Source: Streptomyces sp. NRRL WC-3618 (GTDB lineage Bacteria; Actinomycetota; Actinomycetes; Streptomycetales; Streptomycetaceae). Taken from it: a stretch of DNA of 64,000 nt. A program made the translations under genes and the position numbers. How positions within the stretch are numbered: position 1 is the stretch's first letter; the number at the start of each line of letters is the position of its first letter. The notes under the pieces were generated by a model. It had not been told where the DNA came from. It worked only from the letters and a program-made list of their open reading frames with translations, and searched no databases. Shown piece by piece: positions 28,687 to 37,546 of the stretch. Location: positions 1-64,000 of the forward strand of contig NZ_LGDW01000073.1 in assembly GCF_001280005.1 (NCBI RefSeq), given 5' to 3'.

Positions 28687-30132
28687 GTGAGCGCCATGGA
28701 GATGGAGAAAATCCGTGCGCGTGTTCGTGGTCAGGTCCGAGGTCGTGTCCGTGGCCATGTCCGAGGTCGTGTCCGTGGTCATGTCCTCCCGCGCCCGTTG
28801 ACCGCCGCACTCGCGGGGTGTGTGCTACTCGGCGGCGCCCTGATGCTGCTGCCCTCGGACCGTCCCGCCCCGGCTCCGGCGCCTGGTCCGGCGGCTCGTG
28901 CGGGACTGGCGGTGACCGCCGGAGCACCCGCCGTGCTGTCCGACCTGACGGCGTTCATCGGCGACCGTGAGGCGTTCGTACGCGCCCATGCGAGGGACGG
29001 GCAGGCCTGGGCGCAGCTCGGCTCGGCCTATGTGGAGCGCGGCCTGCGGGCGGCGGACACCGCGGACTTCCCGAGGGCGCAGCGGGCGCTGCGTACGTCG
29101 CTGAGGGTGCGCCCGGCGGACAACGCGGAGGGGCTCGGCGCCATGGCCGCGCTGGCGAACGCGCGCCGTGACTTCCCGGCCGCGCGGAAGTGGGGCGAGG
29201 CGGCGGTGCGGCAGGCGCCGAAGCGCTGGACGTCGTATCCGGCGCTGCTCGACGCGTACACGGGCCTCGGTGACTACAAGGCGGTGCGGCGGACGCTGGA
29301 GGACTTGCAGGGGCTGCGTTCCGGGGGCGCGGTACCGGCGGCGCTGGCGCGGGCGGCGGGCGTGTACCGGGACGAGGGCCGGCGCGAGGACGCGCAGGCG
29401 GCGCTCGCGGACGCGGTGGCGCGGGCCGAGACCCGGGCCGAGGAGGCCGAATGGCAGTGCCAGGAGGGCGAGTTGGCGTGGGAGCGGGGTGAACCGGCGG
29501 ACGCGCTGCGGCACTTCACGGCGGCCCGGCGTCTCGATCCCGGGCTGGGTTCCGCGCGGGCGGGCGAGGGACGGGCGTTGGCCGCCCTGGGCCGGCAGGC
29601 GGAGGCCCTCGACGCCTACCGCGCGGCCCTCGCCCGCCAGCCGTCACCTCAACACGCCCTGGAACTAGGCGAATTGTACGAATTCCTGGGGCGGCCCGCA
29701 AAGGCGCAGACTCAGTACGCGGCGCTCCGGGCGCGCATCGTGAAGGAGCAGGTCGACGGTGTCGACGGGGAGTTGCTGCTCGGGCGGTTCGAGGCGGACC
29801 ACGGGGACGCGGGGTCGGCCGTACGGCGGCTCACGGCGGAGTGGGCGCGGCAGCCGGGGCTCGAGGTCGCGGACGCGCTGGGGTGGGCGCTGCACCGGGC
29901 GGGCAAGGACGCGGAGGCGCTCAGCTGGGCGAGGCGGACGACCGACAAGGAGCACGGCGGCGAGGTGCGCAGCGCGCTGTACGCGTACCACCGGGGCATG
30001 ATCGAGCAGGGGCTGGGGCTCACGGGGCCCGCGCGCCGGCATCTGGCGGAGGCGCTGCGGATCAACCCGTACTTCTCTCCGGCGGGGGCGCCGGCGGCGA
30101 AGGCGGCACTGTCGGAACTGGGCGAGCAGTGA
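28687..30132 (+). CDS. TPR-repeat membrane protein
   Basis: A 481-residue protein. Residues 10-36 are a basic VRGR/VRGH repeat run encoded by 12/24-bp tandem repeats, followed by one hydrophobic segment (LTAALAGCVLLGGALMLL, about 38-56) and a Pro/Ala linker. Residues 95-470 contain several TPR-like helix pairs (AWAQLGSAYVERGL, GRQAEALDAYRAALARQPS, ARRHLAEALRINPYF). TPR domains mediate protein-protein contact; the partner is unknown. A GTG start at 28687 is used; an ATG 9 nt later is the alternative. Confidence 0.82.
   Translation: MSAMEMEKIRARVRGQVRGRVRGHVRGRVRGHVLPRPLTAALAGCVLLGGALMLLPSDRPAPAPAPGPAARAGLAVTAGAPAVLSDLTAFIGDREAFVRAHARDGQAWAQLGSAYVERGLRAADTADFPRAQRALRTSLRVRPADNAEGLGAMAALANARRDFPAARKWGEAAVRQAPKRWTSYPALLDAYTGLGDYKAVRRTLEDLQGLRSGGAVPAALARAAGVYRDEGRREDAQAALADAVARAETRAEEAEWQCQEGELAWERGEPADALRHFTAARRLDPGLGSARAGEGRALAALGRQAEALDAYRAALARQPSPQHALELGELYEFLGRPAKAQTQYAALRARIVKEQVDGVDGELLLGRFEADHGDAGSAVRRLTAEWARQPGLEVADALGWALHRAGKDAEALSWARRTTDKEHGGEVRSALYAYHRGMIEQGLGLTGPARRHLAEALRINPYFSPAGAPAAKAALSELGEQ
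28735..28782 (+). repeat. Two 24-bp tandem repeats in the TPR gene start
   Basis: Two 24-bp units (GTCCGAGGTCGTGTCCGTGG plus YCAT) lie head to tail and differ at one base. They are in frame and encode VRG[RH] steps. A diverged half unit precedes them. Confidence 0.85.
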
Positions 30133-30167
30133 GCCGGGCGAGCAGTGAGCTGGGCGAGCCGTAACGT
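30120..30167 (+). repeat. Three 16-bp stop-codon repeats at the TPR gene 3' end
   Basis: GGGCGAGCAGTGAGCY occurs twice and a diverged GGGCGAGCCGTAACGT follows. The first unit contains the TGA of the TPR gene; the second repeats TGA and the third carries TAA. Confidence 0.88.
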
Positions 30168-30191
30168 CCGGCCCGCCCGGCCGACCACCGA

Positions 30192-31376
<1,185 letters not shown>

Positions 31377-31408
31377 TCACGGCAAGGTGCGCAACAGTTT
31401 GCTCTGGT

Positions 31409-31427
31409 GCTGAACATTCTGCTCAGC
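31409..31427. promoter_or_regulatory. Candidate Lrp-type site between hppD and lrp
   Basis: An inverted repeat GCTGA-9 nt-TCAGC lies between the divergent hppD and Lrp/AsnC-type genes, where an autoregulated operator would be expected. Evidence is position and symmetry only. Confidence 0.4.
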
Positions 31428-31485
31428 TATAAGGGCAGACATACGGGCTTTCTGTACAGGATGACCACCCGGCTGGGGGCCTGCT

Positions 31486-31962
31486 GTGACGATCGACGAG
31501 CTGGACGGGCGGATCATCGTGCTGCTCGCGCGGGAGCCACGGATCGGCGTACTGGAGATGTCCCGGCGGCTGGGGGTGGCGCGGGGGACGGCGCAGGCGC
31601 GGCTGGACCGGCTTCAGTCGAATGGCGTCATCCGGGGATTCGGGCCGCAGGTGGACCCGGCGGCCCTCGGCTACCCGGTCACCGCGTTCGCGACTCTCCA
31701 GATCCGGCAGGGCCAAGGGCCGGACGTACGGGCCCACTTGGCGTCCGTACCGGAGGTGCTGGAACTGCACACGACCACCGGCAGCGGGGACATGCTGTGC
31801 CGGCTGGTGGCCCGCTCGAACGCCGATCTCCAGCGGGTGATCGACCGGGTGGTCGGATTTGATGGCATCGACCGGGCCGCCACGGCGATCGTCATGGAGA
31901 ACCCCGTTCCGCTGCGGATCATCCCGCTCGTGGAACAGGCGGCCTCGGAGCACGGCGACTGA
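31486..31962 (+). CDS. Lrp/AsnC family transcriptional regulator
   Basis: A 158-residue regulator: N-terminal winged HTH (LDGRIIVLLAREPRIGVLEM, RLGVARGTAQARLDRLQSNG) and C-terminal RAM ligand domain (VPEVLELHTTTGSGDMLCRL). It is divergent from hppD, and in Streptomyces such regulators often respond to aromatic amino-acid intermediates. The GTG at 31486 starts the protein. Control of hppD is inferred from position. Confidence 0.92.
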   Translation: MTIDELDGRIIVLLAREPRIGVLEMSRRLGVARGTAQARLDRLQSNGVIRGFGPQVDPAALGYPVTAFATLQIRQGQGPDVRAHLASVPEVLELHTTTGSGDMLCRLVARSNADLQRVIDRVVGFDGIDRAATAIVMENPVPLRIIPLVEQAASEHGD

Positions 31963-31981
31963 AGCGACTGAAGCGACTGAA
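31955..31981 (+). repeat. Three 9-bp stop-codon repeats at the Lrp gene 3' end
   Basis: GCGACTGAA occurs three times head to tail. TGA stops lie at 31960, 31969 and 31978, all in the gene's own frame, so the gene has three consecutive in-frame stops. Confidence 0.92.
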
Positions 31982-32021
31982 CCGATACGGGTGAACCGGG
32001 ACGGGCTGGAGGGTGATGGCG

Positions 32022-32669
32022 GTGAGCTTCTGGGAGTACCTCGGAAACCGCCATCAGCAACTGCTCACGGACACGTTCCAGCACGCCAGTGCCGTCTTCC
32101 AGTGCATGGTCGTGGCGACGGTCGTCGGGGTGGCGCTCGGCGCCGTCACCTACCGGAGCGAGTGGGCGGCGAGTCTGGCGACCACGACGACGTCGACGAT
32201 CCTGACGGTCCCCTCGCTGGCGATGATCGGCCTGCTCATCCCGGTCGTGGGCCTGGGCGTGGCCCCCACGGTCGTCGCCCTCACCCTCTACGGCCTCCTC
32301 CCGATCGTGCGCAACGCGATCGTGGGCCTGCGCGGCGTCGACCCCTCGCTGGTGGACGCGGCGAAGGGCATCGGCATGTCCCGGGCGGCACGGCTGGCCA
32401 GGGTGGAGCTGCCGCTGGCCTGGCCGCCGATCCTGACCGGTGTCCGGGTCTCGACCCAGATGCTGATGGGCATCGCGGCCATCGCCGCATACGCCTCGGG
32501 GCCGGGCCTCGGCAACGAGATCTTCCGGGGCATCGCCTCGCTGGGCAGCGAGAACGCCCTGAACCAGGTCCTCGCGGGCACGCTGGGGATCATCGTGCTC
32601 GCGCTGCTGTTCGACGCGGCGTATGTGGTTCTGGGCCGGCTGACGATTCCGAGGGGCATCCGTGTCTGA
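32022..32669 (+). CDS. Osmoprotectant-type ABC permease
   Basis: A 215-residue BPD-type inner-membrane permease of the ProW/OpuCB class: about five hydrophobic segments and the EAA-like loop DAAKGIGMSRAARLARVELP. The GTG at 32022 has GGAGGG 8 nt before it and begins VSFWEYLGNRHQQLL; ATG at 32016 and GTG at 32013 are alternatives. It is the first gene of a permease-ATPase-permease operon for glycine betaine/choline-like compounds. Confidence 0.9.
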   Translation: MSFWEYLGNRHQQLLTDTFQHASAVFQCMVVATVVGVALGAVTYRSEWAASLATTTTSTILTVPSLAMIGLLIPVVGLGVAPTVVALTLYGLLPIVRNAIVGLRGVDPSLVDAAKGIGMSRAARLARVELPLAWPPILTGVRVSTQMLMGIAAIAAYASGPGLGNEIFRGIASLGSENALNQVLAGTLGIIVLALLFDAAYVVLGRLTIPRGIRV

Positions 32670-33897
32670 GACCAGCGCCCACAGCGCCACGATCGAGGTG
32701 GAGAACCTCACCAAGAGGTATCCGGGAAGCTCCGGGCCGTCCGTCGACAACGTCTCGATGGAGATCAAGGCGGGCGAGACCGTCGTCCTCGTCGGCCCGT
32801 CGGGCTGCGGGAAGTCGACGACCCTGAAGATGATCAACCGGCTGATCGAGCCGTCCGGCGGGCGCATCCGCATCGGCGGCGAGGACGTCACCGACATGGA
32901 CCCGGTGAGGCTGCGCCGCCGGATCGGGTACGCGATCCAGTCGTCCGGTCTCTTCCCGCACATGACCGTCGCCCAGAACATCGCGCTCGTGCCGAGGATG
33001 ACGGGCTGGCCGGCGGGGCGGATCAAGGCCCGGGTGGCGGAGATGCTCGACCTGGTCGGTCTCGACCCCGGCGAGTTCCATGACCGCTATCCGCGTCAGC
33101 TGTCCGGCGGCCAGCAGCAACGGGTGGGCGTGGCAAGGGCGTTGGCGGCCGATCCGCCGGTCCTGCTGATGGACGAGCCGTTCGGCGCGGTGGACCCGGT
33201 CACCCGGGAGCACCTCCAGGACGAGCTGATCCGGCTCCAGCGCGAGCTGCACAAGACGATCGTCTTCGTCACCCACGACTTCGACGAGGCGATCAAACTG
33301 GGCGACCGGATCGCGGTCCTGCGCGAGCGCTCGCACATCGCCCAGTTCGACACCCCCGAGGCGATCCTCACGCACCCCGCCGACGACTTCGTGTCCGGGT
33401 TCGTGGGCGCGGGGGCGGCACTGAAGCGGCTGAACCTCACGCGCGTACGGAACGTGGAGATCACCGACCGTCCGACGGTGACCGTCGGCGACCCGCTCCA
33501 GGAGGTCTTCAACAAGCTCCGGTCCAGCCGTACGAACGAGATCCTGCTGCTCGACAAGCGGCGCCGGCCCTACCGGTGGCTGCGGCGGGGCGACCTGATG
33601 CGGGCCCGGGGTTCGCTGGCGCGCGCCGGCACACCGGTGTCCGGCACGGTGACCCGGGACGCGACCCTGCGGGACGCGCTGGAGGCGGTGCTGACGGACC
33701 ACGCGGGGCGGGTCGCGGTGACGGGGTGGCGGGGCGAGTACGAGGGCGTCGTCGACATGGAGACGCTGATGCACTCGGTGCGCGAACTCCTTCACGCCGA
33801 CCGACTGGAGGCGGTCCGGGGCCGGCACGAGGTGGAGGCGGCGCGGACGGAACGGGAGAGGGACGAAGAGGTAGAGGCAGAGGGGGTGCGGGCGTGA
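32662..33897 (+). CDS. Osmoprotectant-type ABC ATP-binding protein (ProV/OpuCA-like)
   Basis: A 411-residue ATPase: Walker A GPSGCGKST, Q-loop IQSSGLFPHMTV, signature LSGGQQQRVGVARAL, Walker B LLMDEPFGAVD, H-loop VTHDFDEA. A C-terminal extension (about 270-380) corresponds to the CBS-like region of ProV/OpuCA that senses ionic strength. The GTG start overlaps the permease gene by 8 bp; its stop overlaps the next permease by 4 bp (GTGA). Confidence 0.94.
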   Translation: MSETSAHSATIEVENLTKRYPGSSGPSVDNVSMEIKAGETVVLVGPSGCGKSTTLKMINRLIEPSGGRIRIGGEDVTDMDPVRLRRRIGYAIQSSGLFPHMTVAQNIALVPRMTGWPAGRIKARVAEMLDLVGLDPGEFHDRYPRQLSGGQQQRVGVARALAADPPVLLMDEPFGAVDPVTREHLQDELIRLQRELHKTIVFVTHDFDEAIKLGDRIAVLRERSHIAQFDTPEAILTHPADDFVSGFVGAGAALKRLNLTRVRNVEITDRPTVTVGDPLQEVFNKLRSSRTNEILLLDKRRRPYRWLRRGDLMRARGSLARAGTPVSGTVTRDATLRDALEAVLTDHAGRVAVTGWRGEYEGVVDMETLMHSVRELLHADRLEAVRGRHEVEAARTERERDEEVEAEGVRA

Positions 33898-34751
33898 CCG
33901 CTACTACGGCGGATACCCGTACGGATACAGGCACGGGCACAGGCCCTTCGGTCCCTGCCGGCAAGGCCCCTGCAGCCACGCTGAGTTGGCAGCGGCTGAC
34001 GCTCCTGCCCTGCGCCCTTCTCCTCGTGCTGCTCGTCACCTGGCTGTGGTTCCGGCAGGCCGATCTGGACGCGATCTCCGAGAACGCGCTGTCGAACGGG
34101 CAGGTGTCGAAGGCCCTGCGCCAGCATGTGGAGCTGACCGTGATCTCGACGTTCCTCGTGCTCGTCATCGCGATCCCGCTGGGCGTTCTGCTCACGCGCA
34201 CGGCCTTCCGCCGGGCGGCCCCGGTGGCGATGGCGGTCGCCAACACGGGTCAGGCGACCCCGGCGATCGGTCTGCTGGCGCTGCTGGTGATCTGGCTGGG
34301 CATCGGCCGGAAGGCCGCACTGATCGGCATCGTGGCGTACGCGGTCCTGCCCGTCCTGTCGAACACGATCGCCGGCCTGAAGGCCAACGACCCGACGCTC
34401 CTGGAGGCCGCGCGGGGCATCGGCATGTCGTCGACGTGGGTGCTGGCCCGGGTCGAACTGCCGCTGGCGGTACCGCTGATCCTCGCGGGTGTGCGTACGG
34501 CGCTCGTGCTGAACGTGGGCACGGCGACGCTGGCCGCGTTCGGCGGGGGCGGTGGGCTGGGGGTGCTGATCACGACCGGGATCACCAGCCGCCGGTTGCC
34601 GGTGCTGATGCTGGGCTCGATCCTCACCGTCGTACTGGCGCTGCTGGTGGACTGGCTGGCCTCACTGGCCGAACTGCTGTTACGGCCACGAGGGTTGGAG
34701 GCGGGGACACGAGACGGCGCCGAGCCGACGGTGACGGCCGGAGGTTCGTGA
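33894..34751 (+). CDS. Osmoprotectant-type ABC permease with a TTA codon
   Basis: A 285-residue permease of the ProW/OpuCD class with the loop EAARGIGMSSTWVLARVELP and about six hydrophobic segments. The N-terminal ~30 residues are Thr/Gly-rich. Codon 34680-34682 is TTA, the leucine codon that in Streptomyces needs the bldA tRNA and is otherwise absent from genes in this window. No substrate-binding protein gene follows, unlike most opuC-like operons, so it must be encoded elsewhere or be lost. Confidence 0.92.
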   Translation: MTATTADTRTDTGTGTGPSVPAGKAPAATLSWQRLTLLPCALLLVLLVTWLWFRQADLDAISENALSNGQVSKALRQHVELTVISTFLVLVIAIPLGVLLTRTAFRRAAPVAMAVANTGQATPAIGLLALLVIWLGIGRKAALIGIVAYAVLPVLSNTIAGLKANDPTLLEAARGIGMSSTWVLARVELPLAVPLILAGVRTALVLNVGTATLAAFGGGGGLGVLITTGITSRRLPVLMLGSILTVVLALLVDWLASLAELLLRPRGLEAGTRDGAEPTVTAGGS

Positions 34752-34769
34752 AGTAGGAGCCGAACTTAC

Positions 34770-34809
34770 AAAGGAGTGGTTGCAAAGAATCCCTTGCAAC
34801 CATTCCTTT
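34770..34809. promoter_or_regulatory. Long inverted repeat before the ArsR-like gene
   Basis: Two 16-nt arms (AAAGGAGTGGTTGCAA and TTGCAACCATTCCTTT, one mismatch) flank an 8-nt spacer, 20 bp before the ArsR-like start and 18 bp after the permease stop. It could be the ArsR operator or a terminator of the transporter operon; the position suits both. Confidence 0.7.
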
Positions 34810-34829
34810 GCAACGCTACCTTTGGACAC

Positions 34830-35417
34830 ATGCCCGAGCAGCCCGAAGAACTCACACCGCACGTACTCGACGCCCGTTCACTGCGCGGTCTCGCCCATCC
34901 CCTGCGGATGCGGCTGTTGACCGCACTGCGGCGCGGCGGGCCCGCCACCGCCTCCCAACTGGCCGCGAAACTGGGCGAGTCGAGCGGCGCGACCAGCTAC
35001 CACCTGCGCCAGCTGGCCACGCACGGCTTCGTCGAGGACGCGCCGGGGCACGGCAAGGGACGGGAGCGCTGGTGGAGGTCGGTCCACGAAGGTGTGCAGT
35101 TCGATGACGCCCTGCTCAAGGACCCCGACCCGGCTGTCCGTGGCGCCGCCGACCTGTTCATCCACGAGGTCGCGAACACGCACACCCGGGAGATCGCGAC
35201 CTGGCTCGGCAACCCGAACGACTGGTCCGTCGCGTGGAAGCGCTCCTCGGACATGAGTGACATGACGCTACGGCTGACCCCCGAGAGCGCCCTCGAACTG
35301 ATCCACCGCATGCACGAACTCGTCGACAGCTACCGCGCCCACGCCCCGGCCGAAGGCACCCCGGAAGCCGAGACGGTACGCGTCCACACCCACGTCTTCC
35401 CGACCCACACGATCTGA
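34830..35417 (+). CDS. ArsR-type winged-helix transcriptional regulator
   Basis: A 195-residue regulator: winged HTH at residues about 15-75 (LRGLAHPLRMRLLTALRRGG, SQLAAKLGESSGATSYHLRQ), then a ~100-residue C-terminal helical domain (TREIATWLGNPNDWSVAWKR). No metal-binding Cys cluster is evident, so it may sense something other than metal. The ATG follows the inverted repeat. A 62-residue gene follows 14 bp downstream. Confidence 0.88.
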   Translation: MPEQPEELTPHVLDARSLRGLAHPLRMRLLTALRRGGPATASQLAAKLGESSGATSYHLRQLATHGFVEDAPGHGKGRERWWRSVHEGVQFDDALLKDPDPAVRGAADLFIHEVANTHTREIATWLGNPNDWSVAWKRSSDMSDMTLRLTPESALELIHRMHELVDSYRAHAPAEGTPEAETVRVHTHVFPTHTI

Positions 35418-35431
35418 GAGGCGACGCCCCG

Positions 35432-35620
35432 ATGAACCCCGAGACCTACCTCGCCCCGCACACCCTCCACGCCGCCGACCTCCGTGCCGAGGCCGACGCC
35501 CACCGCCTCGCCCAGTCCGCCAAGCGCCCCCCGAAGGACCTGCGCACCCGCGTCGGCTGGACCCTCGTAGAGGTCGGCCTGCGCCTGGCCTCCACACCGC
35601 CGAGGCCCCGGATCGCCTGA
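35432..35620 (+). CDS. Small hypothetical protein
   Basis: A 62-residue protein, hydrophilic and helical (LHAADLRAEADAHRLAQSAK, RVGWTLVEVGLRLAS), beginning with the ATG at 35432, 14 bp after the ArsR-type gene, so probably co-transcribed. Function unknown; it may act with the regulator. Confidence 0.65.
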   Translation: MNPETYLAPHTLHAADLRAEADAHRLAQSAKRPPKDLRTRVGWTLVEVGLRLASTPPRPRIA

Positions 35621-35647
35621 ACCCCGGGCAAGAACGCGTGCCCCACC

Positions 35648-35667
35648 GCGTATCCGGGCGTATCCGG
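35648..35667. repeat. 10-bp tandem repeat next to the Lon-like gene stop
   Basis: GCGTATCCGG occurs twice head to tail, 5 bp beyond the stop of the Lon-like gene on the minus strand. The stop itself is not included. Confidence 0.6.
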
Positions 35668-35672
35668 CGGAG

Positions 35673-36464
35673 CTAACAGCTCGGTACCTTGCCCCGCCCC
35701 GTCTCCAGCGCCACCAAGGCCTCGACCGTCCCCTTGAGCGACGTGACGGGAATCAACCGCAAGCCCTTCGGAAGCTCCGACTTCGCATCCGAGCACTCCG
35801 CACGGGGTACCAGGAAGACGGTCGCGCCGTCGCGACGCGCCGCCTGCGTCTTCAGGGCCACCCCGCCCACCGCGCCGACCGTGCCGTCCGCGTCGATCGT
35901 CCCCGTACCGGCGACGGTGCGACCGCCAGTCAGGTCGCCGCCCTTGCCGTCGCCGTCGAGTTTGTCGACGACGCCGAGGGAGAAGAGGAGCCCGGCGCTG
36001 GGGCCGCCGACATCGGCGAGCTTCAGGCTGACCTTGATCTTGCCGGAGCCCTCGTCCAGGTAGTTCAGGGCCGCCTCGGTCGCCGCGTCCTGCGACTTCC
36101 TCATCTCGGCCGCGTTGTGCTGCTCGATCTCCTTGGTGCTGTTCCCGCTCGGGTACACCGCGTCGCGCGGCATCACGGCCTGGTCGCTGCGGAACCAGCC
36201 GTCGAGTACGTCGCCGAGGGTCACGTGGGTGTCCGGGCCCGTCGCCTCGATGGTCGTCATCCGCAGCTCGCCGCGCGTCTTACGGGTCGTCGCGCCGGTG
36301 ATCGTGATGATCGGGTCGCCCTTGTTGGCGCCGAGAACGTTCGCCGTCAGACCTGGCTGCGCCACGGCGAACGGCAACGGCGCGAACGCCGCCGTGGCGA
36401 GCAGCGCCACGACGGGCAGGGCACAGACGGCGACGGCCCGGGGGCGCGTGAGACGAGAGAGCAC
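35673..36464 (-). CDS. Secreted Lon-like (S16) serine protease
   Basis: A 263-residue protein with an N-terminal hydrophobic helix (AVCALPVVALLATAAFAPL) and a C-terminal S16 domain: catalytic Ser in GGPSAGLLFSLGV and Lys in GVALKTQAARRDGA, the Ser-Lys dyad of Lon-type proteases. Actinobacterial relatives usually have a PDZ domain between the helix and the protease; the region at residues about 40-130 may be a reduced version. It probably acts outside the membrane. Confidence 0.88.
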   Translation of the reverse strand: MLSRLTRPRAVAVCALPVVALLATAAFAPLPFAVAQPGLTANVLGANKGDPIITITGATTRKTRGELRMTTIEATGPDTHVTLGDVLDGWFRSDQAVMPRDAVYPSGNSTKEIEQHNAAEMRKSQDAATEAALNYLDEGSGKIKVSLKLADVGGPSAGLLFSLGVVDKLDGDGKGGDLTGGRTVAGTGTIDADGTVGAVGGVALKTQAARRDGATVFLVPRAECSDAKSELPKGLRLIPVTSLKGTVEALVALETGRGKVPSC

Positions 36465-36578
36465 GAGGTCAATCTAACGCGGGGGCCGTTTTCGGCCGGG
36501 GGCGGCTTCCCCGCCCCTCGCCCGCAGAAGATCGCCGGAGCCCGCCTGAGCCCGCCTGAGCCCGCCGGGGCTCGCCTC

Positions 36579-37229
36579 TCAGCGCAGCGCCTCGGACACT
36601 TCCCGCGCCGCGTCCATCACCCGCGGCCCCACCCGCTCGGGCACCGCGTCCGCGAGCATCACGACCCCGACGCTTCCCTCGACCCCCGTCACGCCGATCA
36701 GCGGAGCCGCGGCCCCGCTCGCGCCGGCCTCCAACTCCCCGTGCGTGAGGGTGTATCCGGGCTCGACGGGGGGCTGTTGCCGGGCGGAGAGGATGGCCTT
36801 GCCGGCCGCGCCGCGCTCCAGGGGGTGCCGGAAACCGGCCCGGTACGCCACGTGATAGTCGGTCCAGCTCGGCTCGACGACGGCCACGGCGAGCGCCTCC
36901 GTCCCGTCGACCAGGGTCAGGTGGGCGGTCGCGCCTATGTCCTCGGCCAGCGATCTGAGCGCCGGCAGCGCGGCCTCCCGTACGAGGGGATGCACCTGCC
37001 GGCCGAGCCGCAGCACGCCCAGCCCCACGCGGGCCCGGCCGCCCACGTCACGGCGTACGAGCGCGTGCTGTTCCAGGGTCGCCAGCAGGCGGTACACGAC
37101 GGTCCGGTTCACACCGAGCCGGGTCGACAGCTCGGTGACGGTCAGCCCGTGGTCGGTGTCGGCGAGCAGCTTGAGGACGCGCAGTCCCCGGTCGAGCGTC
37201 TGGGAGGTCTCCGCGGTCACGACGCCCAC
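36579..37229 (-). CDS. IclR family transcriptional regulator
   Basis: A 216-residue regulator with N-terminal winged HTH (LRVLKLLADTDHGLTVTEL, RLGVNRTVVYRLLATLEQHA) and an effector-binding domain (GATAHLTLVDGTEALAVA, ERGAAGKAILSA). The effector domain is shorter than the usual ~180 residues, so it may be a reduced version. Two tandem AGCCCGCCTG copies lie just downstream of its stop. The target is unknown. Confidence 0.88.
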   Translation of the reverse strand: MGVVTAETSQTLDRGLRVLKLLADTDHGLTVTELSTRLGVNRTVVYRLLATLEQHALVRRDVGGRARVGLGVLRLGRQVHPLVREAALPALRSLAEDIGATAHLTLVDGTEALAVAVVEPSWTDYHVAYRAGFRHPLERGAAGKAILSARQQPPVEPGYTLTHGELEAGASGAAAPLIGVTGVEGSVGVVMLADAVPERVGPRVMDAAREVSEALR

Positions 37230-37546
37230 TCCTTCACGTGGTGAGTCGGCGACTCCCTGACGGCTGATGCGTCACCGGTCCCGTGGGCGACGCGCGTCAG
37301 AGGCGGCCGATCGGCGGCGGCCGGGGCTCTCCCGGACACGGTCGCTGCACGACTGCGCTCCGCGGCGGCGCTGCCACGGGGCGTGTACGTGTCGGGGACA
37401 GTAGCGAAGGGAGTTCGCTCAGCGGAAGGCTACGTCCAGAATCCGGTCACTCGACGGTACGGACTGCTGCGCTTCCTCCCGAAATGCACGGCGTGTGCAC
37501 GACCGCACACGCCCCTCACCGGACGCGCCGGACAGCGGTGCGACGG
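37230..37546. other. Intergenic region between the IclR gene and the helicase gene
   Basis: No gene, strong hairpin or operator was identified. It holds the promoter region of the IclR gene and the 3' flank of the helicase gene, both transcribed on the minus strand. Confidence 0.4.

Noticed and set aside
36539..36568. Tandem AGCCCGCCTG repeat near the IclR stop as another stop-codon duplication
   Set aside because: The repeat lies downstream and does not contain the IclR stop codon, so it does not fit the pattern.
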